DNA of 64,000 nucleotides from Nymphaea colorata (lineage: Eukaryota > Streptophyta > Magnoliopsida > Nymphaeales > Nymphaeaceae), in assembly GCF_008831285.2 (NCBI RefSeq), contig NW_022204507.1, positions 806,001-870,000 of the forward strand. Direction: 5' to 3'. A program made the position numbers and the translations under genes. The notes under the pieces were generated by a model. The model had not been told where the DNA came from. It saw only the letters and a program-made list of their open reading frames with translations, and did not search any database. This document shows, piece after piece, positions 12,940 through 25,510 of this stretch (its first letter is position 1; every line of letters begins with the position of its first letter).

Positions 12940-13610
12940 TTCAATTAGAGAGAGCCCATCTGGGCATGTCTCTCTCTCTCTCTTCTTTTTGAAAATTATT
13001 TTAACTGATTCTAATTAAGAACCAAATGGTCTAAAAACAAAACAATTGAACCCATTTGGGTGTACTTCTCTTCTCATTTTTCAAAATCATTTTAAATGAT
13101 TTTAATAAAGCTCAAAACCAGGTTAATTAAGCTGGTATTGTTTTGAAAAATATGTAACAGAAAGCCAGCTTCCCTTTTGACGTAGCTTTCTTCTCACACC
13201 GTTTTACATGATTTCAAAAACAAAACCAGCTCAGTTAAAACTTGATGTTTTCCAAAATTGAAATAAAAAGGAACCCATTCGGGCGTGCTTTGTTTTCTTT
13301 CAAAACATTTTGAAAGATCTCAAATTAAAACACAAAACAGCTTAGTTAAATCTGATCTATTTTGACAAGATAAAACAAAAAAACAAAAAAAAATGAATAG
13401 CAGCCCAAATGGGTGTGCGCTCCTTTTCTCTCTTTTGAGAAAGCTCTTGAATGCTTTCAACTAGAATTGGAAGCTAACTTAACTAAATTAGCTGTCTTTT
13501 TTTTTTACAAAAAGAGGTAAATGTTAAAATGATCCATATTATGATGGATCACTGAATGGAAGAGAGAGGCTGCCCAACTGGGTGCAGCCTCCCAATCCCC
13601 CTCCCTTTTC
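12940..13610. repeat. degenerate tandem array built on a CCCAnnTGGG palindrome
   Basis: Five related units carry a palindrome followed by TG-containing pyrimidine-rich DNA: GCCCATCTGGGC near 12957, ACCCATTTGGGT near 13050, ACCCATTCGGGC near 13274, GCCCAAATGGGT near 13405 and GCCCAACTGGGT near 13571. Between them recur AACAAAACCAGCT-type and 'TTTTCAAAANCATTTTAAATGATTT'-like stretches. Spacing ranges from about 95 to 225 bases, so the array is old or irregular. Confidence 0.5.
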
Positions 13611-15054
13611 TTGGTGAGGAGATTGACAAATCAATCTCCATAACCGTACGGTTTGGTCCCCAAACTGAAGGGACCAAGTTCGAAGAAGAGCATCAATGCC
13701 CCGCCAAAAAGCTCTATAAAAGCCCACCCACCCACCAACAAAATCGCAGCTCCCTTGGACACGCCTCCAGCTACTTCTCCATCAACGCATCCCACTTGCT
13801 GCTGCAACTCTAGTCGACGCCTTCAATTGAGTTTCCTCAGCTTGCCACAAGTAGGTAACCAACCAGCAACTCACCTACTACTGCTTCTCCAGCAAACGCA
13901 GCTCATCAGCCTGCGTTCACCTATAACAAACGCAGCTCAGCTGCTAGATCAATCTCCAGCAGATGTAGCCAGATGTTGTGTCCATCTTCAGCTGACGTTC
14001 ATCAGCCTACGTCTAAATACAATAAACGTAGCTCAGCTGCCGTGTCATCAGCCCAGCAGCTCATCTGCTGCTGCCATCTTCAACAAACACAAAATCGGCT
14101 GCATCCCTTTTCAGCAGAAGCAACCAGTTGCATCTATCCTCAACAAATGTAGATTCAGCTTGCGTCCAGCCTCAACCAACACAGCTCTAGCTTGCCTTCT
14201 TCTTCAGCAAACCTAGGTTAAGCCTGCATTGTTCGTCTTTAATTAGCTGCTCCAACTAGATGCTCTTCAATTAGGCTCGAGCTTAGCAGTCCCGAGCCAA
14301 ACTCCATTACGTGGACGCCTCCTATAACAGCAGCTTTCCTGCCTTCCGCCAAGGTTAGTGGCCATTACTAATCGATTTATAATCCAGCTCTTGAGTCATT
14401 GGACAAGAGCATACGCTGCTCCCTAGCAGCTCAGCCTTGCTACCTCTCATATCAACCTTATCAAGTAGCTGCAGGTTCCTTGCTCCCACTCAAGCGACAA
14501 CAACTTTGCTCCTTGCCCATGCTCGGACCAGCAGCTTCTTCACAAGCAATGACAACAAGAATCTTGATGTCCTCCATCCGAAAAAATAGCCTTGCTGTCC
14601 TGAAATAGCAGTTTCCTGCTATTCAAGCTCCAACCAGCAGGTCCCTACTGCTTCAGACCAGCAGCTCTTTTGTTGTCCTCAAGCTCAGACCAGCAGCCCT
14701 GCTGCTTCTAAACCAAGCTCACAGTGAGAAATCCTAAAATAGGATGAGAGATGCTTGGCTCAATCATGTGATGTTGATATCTTTCTTTCCTATTTCATGT
14801 GAATGCAGTGCGTGAGAGAGGGATGTGAGATGAATGAATGGGATTCATATTCTGAAAATGTCAATCAATACAATATCTAACCTATCCATTCCAATTCATT
14901 AAGAATCGGACTCTCTCAAACAGGAAGTGTAGTCCACCTTGCAAGCAGCTAAATCAATCATAATGAGCATGTTTTAAGACATTATTTGTTCAAAACATGT
15001 ATTTCTGAAATTTTCAGAGAACTTTATAATTTTCAAAAGTGGTCTACCGAAATC

Positions 15055-15055
<1 letters not shown>

Positions 15056-15096
<41 letters not shown>
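15056..15096. repeat. compound (TA)n(GA)n microsatellite
   Basis: A run of about eight TA units is followed directly by about thirteen GA units. An open frame across it, giving a repetitive YIYIYRERERERE-like peptide, is an artefact of the repeat. Confidence 0.95.
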
Positions 15097-15100
<4 letters not shown>

Positions 15101-16415
15101 CAGACAAAGAGGGAGTTCCCAAATCAGCCATCCAAATAACAGAGGAGACTGCGCAAATTCATTGCTTCACAAAGGAACCAGACCCTTTCAAAACAAGATT
15201 AAGGTCAATTTCAAAAGAGAACAATTTATCTCTTCTAAAGCTCTAAAACCATTAAAAAAAATCTGAAAATCCAGATTTCAAACAATCAAACTCATGCTCT
15301 TTTCAAACTCAAAAGAGGGTTTGAATTAGCCGGCCAATTACTTGGGAACAACCCCTAAGTTTGTCAAATGGTTCAAAGTATCCAAATCCAACTTTGGGCA
15401 ACATCAGTTTTCTGCAATATTACAGAAGTGAATGTTATTTTTTAGTATAGAAGTGGACTAACTTTCAACCAAAATCTCAATCTAAGCAAAGCTGAAATCT
15501 AAATCCTATAAACCAGCAAGGTGCAGCATGCTAAATCGGTCGGATTTTCCAAAATCATTATCAAAATCGTGACTTGATTCAAGACTATCCAAAGAGTCTT
15601 AGAACTCTACTAATCATTTTGAGACAAAAAATTCAAACTCCTAAGTGCAAATAATTTGATTTCAAAGATCAAGTCAAGCTCACTGACTATGCATTAGAGT
15701 TCATTCTTGGTCCAAAAATCAAGAATGAATCTAGAAGTCATCTAATGTTGCAATTTCCCAAAACCAGCCCATGTGTCAGTAAATGAAATCAAGCTATAGT
15801 CCTATAGATAAAGAAATAAGAGAGTGAAGCGTGAATGGTGTATATAGTTTGCTTTCTCAAAGCATGCATTCACCCACTAGATAAGCACACAAATTATCCA
15901 ATTAATGAGATATAAGTCAACCAATTCGTAGTTGCTATCATGACCAAATCATATTGCAATGAAGATCTGGATGTTTCACTTATCTCAAAGTGAAAATAAA
16001 AATCAATTCAACTCCACAATGATTTCGAAAATTTAAAATTTTCAAATCCAGGATCTCCCAAAAGAGAATTTCATCTAAAGTTCTAAAAAATTAATACTTC
16101 AAAATTCGCAATTTACCTTTCATTTCAAACGTCAAGAGAAGTTTAAAATCCAGCAATGCTATCAATTTTCAAAAGAAAATCAATTTCAAATTCTCAAATT
16201 GGTTTATAGACTGAACCTTCAAATTATTTCCACAGGCTCTTTCAACTAGCATATTTTCAAAATTCAATCCCAATTCTGAGAACCAATAGTCTTGATTCAA
16301 ATCAATGGAACTCCAAATTTTCAATGGAATTCAAAATAAACTTCAAATCGAATCCAATTACTGCAAGTATGTAGAAGGGTTGTCAATTATTATTTGAAAA
16401 GTGTTAGACATTGGC

Positions 16416-17376
16416 CGGATTACCCATGTTAAAGGTGGCAAGAATGGACAAACCTCATATTGATGAGCGGATTCTCTTTTTTCAAAATCTTCCAAACCAA
16501 ACAAATCAGATTTCTACTGCTTTGTGTGGCCCCCTGTTTGTGGGAAAAGTAAAAAATAAGGGTTGGAGGTCAACAAAAATATAACGGCAATGGTTCTCTT
16601 CAATGTGGCCTAAAGTAGACAAAATGCCATGGCGAGTGTCACAGATTGGAAGATAGAGAGCATTTAGGTGAACTAATCAGCGGTCCTGCTGTTTGTGGGA
16701 AAATTAGTTGAGAACTTGTACATTCCATTGCTTGACAAGTTTGACAAAATAAATGAGTGTGGAAAAGTAATCTCCAGTCTTATGTAGAACATTTATGTTT
16801 AATTAACATAACATTGCTTGCTAAAATGGGCTCAAGACCCAACTATAAAAGATGTCACTTGGTGTCTTAGAATGGCCTATGCATGACAAGGGATAAACGA
16901 TCAATAAGGCTGAAACCTCTGGGCAAGATAAATCGGGCCTTGCTGGCTAGCAAAGTGTGTAAAATTTTCAACACTACTATTGAAGAATTGGTTGATGAAA
17001 ATACCTTGAACCTGCTTCAAGAGGTATAGTGTAGCTGGTCGAGCTAGAGACTTGTAAAAAACAGGTGTTTAGTTCAATTTCCATAGACGCTATGTTCCTG
17101 TCTTAAAACGGTAAAGCATGGCATCCAAGTTGAAGGGTGTCCCGTTCTATCACTGACACCGACACAGCCCAAGGTCCCGAAGGCAAAGAGAATAGGGAGG
17201 CCTTCGGACCCTCTCGCTCACCCAAAAATACCTTGAACCTAATACTAGTTTATGAACTTTAAAAGTGACCATAGAAAGGGCTTGGAATTGAGAGTCTTCA
17301 GTACTTGGAGCTGGATAGTGGGAAACGGGAACTCGGAAGTGGCAGATTGGTAATGGAGATACAGTCAAATTTTAGA

Positions 17377-17420
<44 letters not shown>

Positions 17421-17803
17421 TTTTTGTCAATAAAAAGATGGGACCTAACTCTCCCCACATTCCTACTGAAAGTCAGCAAGCGCAGGAAATATTTTCAGCT
17501 TTTTGTACTTATTTCGTATATTCTCAAACACAAATATAGCCACCTCACTTATGGGCATTTGGGCGCGCTTGCCATGAAGCAACTAAAAGCAGACACATTG
17601 AGTAACAAGTGTCAAATGTCTTCAATCCTGGAGGCTTATGCATTTTCAAGTAAACGAAAATAATAACGAATGAAGGTTTCACAGGAAAAAAAGAAATATA
17701 TAAATCAAAATTAACTTAAGAAACCATTTCAAATTGCCAAAAATTATTTAGTTCTCTCAAATGAACATGTTGGCAAACTCCATCAGCCTCGGATCATTCT
17801 CAA
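16416..17803. other. intergenic DNA downstream of biotin carboxylase
   Basis: There is no convincing gene. An open stretch near 16885-17020 reads like PLGKINRALLASKV, which faintly recalls plant LINE RT C-terminal 'xPLGGINRALL', but nothing around it supports this. A (TA)n tract lies at 17381-17418. The 3' untranslated region of biotin carboxylase (minus strand) should occupy roughly 17550-17803; an AATAAT-type AT-rich stretch (CTAAATAATTTT on the minus strand) lies near 17745-17757. Confidence 0.4.
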
Positions 17804-20800
17804 CTAAGCTTTACAGTCGACCATCTCTTTTGTAGCTAAAACCAACTTCTGGGGCTGTGAGAGAGACAGCGAGGCAGAAAGAGACCAAATTATTGTTAGG
17901 CAAACAATATAGTCATGCAAATGAAAAATAACAAGGCCGTTATAAACTCTAATTAATAGAATCAACTATGAGATATATAGTTTCCAATTTTAGGCATAAA
18001 GTGTTCAGAACAGGTGAAAAAAACTAAATATTTCTCTTTAGTCTAAACACATAAACCTGGTCATGCAAAAATGTCGGCATAACTAATTATAGCTTGAACG
18101 TAGGAAACAATAGACAGGAACTGTATATATCATTTTGAAAAAATAATTTTTTTACAAGCCAGTTTAAGCTCAAGCAAGTTTGAGCCTCCAAAGACCAAGC
18201 TTGAAGAGACCAATCTCAGTTCAGGAATAAAGTGTTCAGAACAGGTGAAAAAAACTAAATATTTCTCTTTAGTCTAAACACAAAAACCTGGTCATGCAAA
18301 AATGTCTGCATAACTAATTATAGCTTGAACGTAGGAAACAATAGACAGGAACTGTATATCATTTTGAAAAAATATTTTTTTTACAAGCCGGTTTAAGCTC
18401 AATTTCGTTTTAGCCTCAAAAGACCAAGCTTGAAGAGACCAATCTCAGTTTGCTTATCAGCCCTACCATCAACACCCTCATCAAAATGTCTCGACCTATA
18501 TGCCTAGATTAGGTTCAGAACTGACCATATCGCAGTAATTTGCGTACACATTAAAAAAAACCCAATTTGCAAAATGACTAGGTTTGCAAAAGAAAAGAAA
18601 GTTTCCTGTACAAAACTCATAATTGTTCTTCCAAAAATCATCTCAATCGAAAGAAATACTACTTCACCAAGACCACTTCGAGACACTAATGATACAAGGT
18701 AATATCATACAAATGTCCATAGTTGGGAAAAATAAGATGGTAAACTTGGAGGTAATTTGGCTCAGGAACTTACAGCAGCTAGTTCCTTCTCATGTTTTGG
18801 TATGAAAGCAGTGTCAACGTTGCCTGCTTTAAAGTCCTGCAGTTAAATTCCACCAGTAAGGTGAGGGAAGAGAGAACTGGCATTCTAGGAAACTGATACA
18901 AGACCATCTCCTTTAAATCATTCAAATAATTAGCTTCCTTGCGGTTCTTAAATACTAATACATGAAAACAAGGAGGAAAAAATTTGCACCTCTATGTCAA
19001 GAATGAGCTTATGGTAATCAATAGTTGTTGGAACCCCTGTATAAGAGAAATAGGAGGATCAAGGGGATTGCATCAAAGTAAAAATAATCTTGTCAGCTGA
19101 ATTAGGAACAGGCATCTTAATTAACAATTACATTGTCAAACGCACAGTAAATAGAACATGATTAGGAATTGACAGCTGGAACACATGATTTTCTAACCTT
19201 TTAATGAATCAACATGATTGAAGACAGCACATGGATGTGGCAATAACATCGGAAATAAAATACAAAAAAAAGATTCATATTTCAGATGCCAAAAGTTGAA
19301 TGTAAGGGTTGCCGTCTTAAAAATGCAAAGTCATCGAAAAACTGGTGCAGTAAGCACCTCCTGTATGCAAGATGTTCATGCATCTCTTTTGGGGTGGCAC
19401 TAACAACACTTGTCCTAAATTCATTATATAGTAGAAATATACCCATATTCATGTTACTTGAAACTACATTTTCTTGGAATGGTCATGACTGATGAATATA
19501 TTTCAAGTTGAGTTAGTGAATTTAAGATAACAAAAAATACCATTTAATAACTTCTTCATGTATTCAAAGTATTCTCTGTTGATGTCTTTAGCTGTATTCA
19601 GCCAGCTATAGTTGTGTTTCCAGATGTATCTAAATTAGTATCCCTTTTCAATAAACTGAAGGCAGAGATACTGCCACAAGTTTAGGTTTATTATGAAATA
19701 TTTTTAACAAGTAGGTGCATTTGCTGCAAATTGTTTCAAAAGCTTAGGTTCTTTACCTATACTTGTGCAAGGAGCAGGCTAGTAATTTTCAGACTTGCAG
19801 GAAGGAAACTAATGGGCCTAAGTTACCATGGAGAAAGGTCAATTGTGCTCTTCAACAATATTGAAAACGTAGGTGTATGTTTGAGAATTATCCTTTATCT
19901 TTGTATTAATATTATTTCTGGTACGATTTTATAATCTTCTAGACATGGTCCCTTCTTCAGTTTTACTGAAAAATCTCGGCCATCGACATAATACATTGTC
20001 TTACAACTATTCACGTTGGTCTTGCTTGAAAGTTGAAACACGGACAGTATGATATATTCTATTAAGCAACACATACATATTATATGCATTAAAATTTTTC
20101 ACTGTTTTCCTACTTTGCTTTCCTGAAATGTATAACTAATTATAGTTAAAAACTCTTCACAACATGATATGTTATGTTTTCACGGATCTGCATCACACAT
20201 TCATGTGGACTACACTTTCAAACTTTAAGACGTTAAGTCAAACTGTTGCTACTATGACAAATTATAAATGCACACATTTTAAAGGATAATGAAAATCTGA
20301 ACCGTATGAATGGATGCATTCAGTAATACTGAGATTTACTATTCGTTTGCTTTAAAAACTTTTCAACTGAAGATGTGACTGAAAAAATATATATATGCAG
20401 TGGACTGCCAGTTTGAGTGTGTGTATCAAGAAAAAAAAACAACAGAATGATCAGAAGAAGCACGCTATAAGAGTGAGAAAACCAAATAAATCTGGCTATT
20501 TAATGGAATAATAGAGGCAGAACTTATTGGACACTTCTAGATCCTATGCCACCATACTAAAACAGTTAATGTTGATGATCAAGTTATGGTCCTCCAAACG
20601 TATCTGACATGACAAATGTGTTTTAACCTGTTATCACTGTGTCTTCAAGGGCCCTTTTCATCCTTGCTATCGCCTTCTCTCTTGTTGGCGCCCAGACAAT
20701 GAGCTGAAAAACAGCAATGGGAGGCTTTCAAATTCCATCAAGGCATAATTTTGGCCGATTATCACTTGCTAGCTACACAACACTACACTTTAAGGAAACG

Positions 20801-23800
20801 GCCAAAATGTACCTTTCCTAGAAGAGAATCATAACTGGGAGGAACCACATAATCAGGATAAATATGACTGTCCATTCTCACGAATGGCCCTCCAGATGGT
20901 AGGTATGATGTTATCCTTCCTGTTGGCAATGACAAATAACAGATATACGAAGTTACAGATCAAAGACAAAACATATCTCTGAAATATCAGCCAATTCATT
21001 AAAAACATTGAGATGCATAGACAAGCATCATAATTAAGGCCTTTCCATTCCTAAGTCAATCTGCATGGAAGTCTATTATGAAAAGGGAACCACAGTACTA
21101 TCTTCCTTGCAAGTCATAAAAGAACCATGGACTGTCCTTTCCACAGTCCAAAATATTATGGAAAGAACAACAACGATAATTATCTATTTCACCCATAGGA
21201 CCATGAAATCAATATACTTTTCATGATTGTTGATGCTTGATAGAAACCAAATAGTGTCATTGAAATAGCACATCAATTTCAAAGATATGCAGGAAGTGCT
21301 ACTTATACTAGCAAATTACGGTTTCAAGCAAGAACAACAATTTGATCATTTAGAAGCTGAAAGTAACACAATATTTTAACATTGGTACGAAAGGTACTTT
21401 TGATAGCCAATAATAAGAAATATCAAGTAAAATTTTGCAATACAAGCAGTTCTAAGGTCCAAGGCAAACTCTTCTTCCAGTTGTGAAGGTTAATAATTTT
21501 TCGGAGCGATTATTTTGGAGAAAAGGGAACTTCCAGGAAAAAGGGTATGCGGCCTTTTAGAATCCTTAGAACCTTTTACTGCCCCCGACAGAACTAACGA
21601 TGAAGTTATCAAACTAATGCCTAAAGCAGCCTGAATCTTTTCACTACCTGATGCAAATACCATTCTTCATGGTGCCAAGAAGAAAAATCATAATCAGTCA
21701 CAAAATCAGTGAGAGTAGAGTGGATTCCAATGTACAGGAAAATTTTACCCAAGTCCAATCAGCTACAGTGACCAATCGCTGACAAATCCAGGTCCTAACG
21801 GGATTAGCAAGTTGTCAAAAATAAATCCTACTTAAAAGTGGGTGATTGTGGCTTGGCTGGCATACTAGATTTAGACTATTGCAGTTAACATGTGTAGTAA
21901 GATTTGACATTTAGAAGCATGGACCAGTTGAAAACAAATAAGCACCAGAAGACAGGCTTTTACTGGAAAAGACACACCAGTAAAAGAAACTGAAATTGTT
22001 GATAAATGCTGACAAGAATAATAAATTAACTTGGATATAAACTTGTGGTTGCTAGTGGCAACAAGGTCATGAGTCTGTGCAAGCCAAACTCCCCAAAATC
22101 CCAAACTTAGCAGATGGAAATTTGCATGAAATCACTAGCAACTATAGCATCTACAAACAGATCACGACAAGCTGTCAGCCAATAGAAACAAAGCTCATAC
22201 CAGGCCCAGGACGAAATCCTTTGAAAGCATCCTCTGCATTGATGCGGCATTCTATGGAATGTCCCCTGAGTACAATATCTTCCTGCATATGACAAAGGAT
22301 TCAAATTATGCAATAAAAAACAGCTTTTGGGTGCACCAATTAAAGAATATTAGCTTGCTCTTCTTCAATACCTGCTTATATTGAAGCTTTTCCCCAAGAG
22401 CAACACGAATCTGTTCCTCAATTAGATCGGTGGAGGAGATCATTTCTGTAACTGGATGTTCAACCTATGTACATGGAAGTAAAACAATTCTTCACCAAAA
22501 GAAGAAAAAGCATAAGGACACGGATTGTGAAGCAACAGTCAGCATGTAAAGGCACCTGAATCCGAGTGTTCATTTCCATGAAATAAAATGAACCCCTCTC
22601 ATCCAGGAGAAATTCAATTGTCCCTACACCAATATAACCTATAGATGCAGCTGCCGCAACGGCAGCATCACCCATTGCCTTCCTTAATTCTGGGGTCAGC
22701 GCAGGAGAGGGAGCTTCTTCTAGAAGCTTTTGGTTCCGCCTCTGTCATGATTATAACAAAGCAATAAAATGAATTAAAGCCAAAGACTATACTACTACTG
22801 GAAAATAAGATGATGCAAAAGAAAAAGCTCTCTTGGCTAATCAAAGGATATAAACTGAAAGAGGGAGGAATAAAAGTGACCATACACGAAATAACATAAT
22901 TTCACTAAGTGCAGCATGAAACACAGCTGTCATTAACTAAATGACCAGAGATTGGTGTCTAAATGAAAAAGCAGCCTTTCAATCATGTTTTAGCCCATTC
23001 CTTTATTGGATACTCTGCGGGCAAAGCGACAAGACACCAAATAATAAAACAGGATAAAGTGAGGTCCCATCATTCATGGTGCCCCTAAGAAGTGTGTAAT
23101 GTGGATGACAAAAAGGAAAAGAGAAAGTCACAAGGCAAAAAAAATTAACTAAAAAAAAGAAGCATGTCTAAGATAATCTCTGAGTAGGACTATAGGCATT
23201 GCAAGCAACTTGTCATTGAAACAAATTCTTTTTGATGGCATATGTTCAGATACAGACAATAACATATGTAAGACTAGTTATTTAGATGGGAAAAAATGAC
23301 AGATTTGGACATTATCTAGGGCACCTTACTTTTTTCTTATTAAAACAAAATTACGTGGAGATTAACTTATGCCAACCTGAATACTACAATCACGCTCTCC
23401 AAAATGAACAACATTGCCATATTTGTCTGCCAGAACCTGTAAACAAGAGCAAGGAGTAACAAATTGTTAAAGGCTGGCAATGATAAACCCTACTTGTCGC
23501 TTTAAACAACAACATTGTCGCTTTATGCAACTTTAAATTAACTGAATCTGATTTTGCCAGAAATTAACTGAATCTGATAAATGACAGGGAACTACTTAAT
23601 GTGCATCAGTTAAGTATACAGGATCAATCAGAACTTGCCTGGAACTCAATGTGTCTTGGATTTTTTATGTACTTCTCCAAGTAAACTCCATCATTACCAA
23701 ATGCAGCAGCTGCCTCACTTTTTGCTTGCTGTAACATGAGAGATCCCCTTCAAAAAACAAATCTAAAACCTCATGTTTAAAGACCTTGACCTACTGTATT

Positions 23801-25458
23801 TCAGAAAGAAGCATCAACAAATAGAAATGAAAAGCCAGCAATGACAATAAAGAGAACATTTCATCAGAATTTCATTAAGCTCCAACTTCAACAGGGAAGT
23901 AACTGTGAATTGACAAAAGAAATTTCATAATAATATGTAGCCTTCTGATGGCCAAGAATTCCTGATCCAAAAAAATTCAGGGAAATGGATCACACACAAG
24001 GGAGGAAATAACATAGTCCCTTGAAGCAACAAAAGGCAAAATAAGTTGTGTATTATAGATTCAACTGCAATATAAGAGCCTCTCCAAGGATAGACAAAGC
24101 CACAACCTGGCAAAAAAACATCGACTTCAACAGACTCTCAACAACCATTCTGGACAATGAGCCAAAGATTACTTTCTTAAAAATAAAAGACTTTTCATCT
24201 TTCATCTGTCGATCACTGCCATAGGAAGATCCTAATTTCAAAATACAGTTAATATCAGCTTTTATTTCCTTGTTGTCTTCCCTCCCTTTGCCTTACCCTC
24301 ATATTTCAATATCATAAACGACAACAAATTGTTGCTTTTAATAGGATAGACATTATGCACCTATTACCAACATGCACAATATACTCAGAAATCATTGTGA
24401 AATCTATAAATTTGGACCATGACACAAGACTTACGGCTACACCTACAGGATAAACAGCAGTGGACAATACAGATCCACAAGCAACAGTTCCCAATAATCA
24501 AAAACATACCTAATTTTGACAGAGAGGCACTCATACATATGAACTAAGAGACAACTAGCAGTCTATTGTCTATAAAAAAAAAAGGATTGAAAATTGTTTT
24601 CAGAATACACAATTTGCATCCAAGTGGTTTGAAGGTGCATGCATGGAATAATTATCACAAACAGAATATAGATATTCTCATAACCCATGCACATGAAATC
24701 ATCAGAAATAAAACCAGACAAGTTTCATGGTGTACCTGTAACAGCTTAACAAACTCTTCAGGTTCATTAGCCAAACGCATTCCACGTCCACCCCCACCAG
24801 CGGTTGCCTTGGAAGCATAAGTAGCCCAGGTTCAAAACAGATCCAGAACAATGAAGTGTGATCATTTAAAGCAATTGAACTTATTGTAACAAACTGGTTG
24901 ATTAATTCATATTTTCAAGATTTAAACCTCAAAAGGTATTTATGGGTTTTGGGATTATTTCATAAAATTAGTTTCAGCAAGACCACGTGAATCCTAGGCA
25001 TACATGCCAATGTCTATCAAAATACAGGCACTTGAAAACAACTATTCAACCATAAACACAGCCAGTGTAGAGCAGTGTTATTAAGTGTATATGCATGAAA
25101 GCATGATACGCATGAATCACCATGCATCAAGCCTTTCAACGTGCTAAAAAGCATTGGTGAGGCACACATTACCTGATGCACACACCTCACTGGGATGAGG
25201 CATTCACATCACTTTGATAACATGACGCACAAGCACCACTGAGCATTAGAAACGTTTTTTTATTGGTTTTTAAAAGCATATTGAAAACAATTTTTTTATT
25301 AACAGGATTTTTAGTTATCATTTTTTACTTCATTAAGGAAAAAGGGTTTCCTACCCCTTTTTCCATGTTACAGGCACCCTACATCACATGGGTGTGGGAT
25401 CTAGTACAGGTGTCGGATGCGGCAAGTTCCAAAAAAAAATTGGGGGCAAGTGCAACGG

Positions 25459-25510
<52 letters not shown>

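Larger units (their letters stand above)
12058..16415 (+). mobile_element. candidate long LTR (Ty3/gypsy-like), boundaries uncertain
   Basis: The block starts exactly where LINE RT similarity stops, with TGTTAACACCCC, a common opening of plant gypsy LTRs (TG... ending CA). It is non-coding and AT-rich from 12060 to 13530. A promoter-like section follows: TATAAAAG at 13715-13722, then about 1 kb of GC-richer pyrimidine- and CAGC-rich DNA at 13730-14740 that could be an R/U5-like leader. A possible end is near 16413 (TGTTAGACA), but no primer-binding site is visible after it and no second LTR is in the window. It could instead be a different insertion class or several insertions. Treat both ends as provisional. 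Confidence 0.3.

Noticed and set aside
14986-15246. 86-codon open frame
   Set aside because: Its centre is the translated TA/GA microsatellite; the rest has no motif.
16885-17020. PLGKINRALL-like stretch as the 3' continuation of the LINE
   Set aside because: The match is short, no adjoining RT sequence is in frame, and the intervening block is unclassified. Evidence is too weak to annotate.
18762-18773. TGA just after exon 15 as the sole end of biotin carboxylase
   Set aside because: A strong GTAAGT donor and a matching exon 16 with a conserved-looking tail make splicing to 17854 the better main model. The TGA is kept as a possible isoform.
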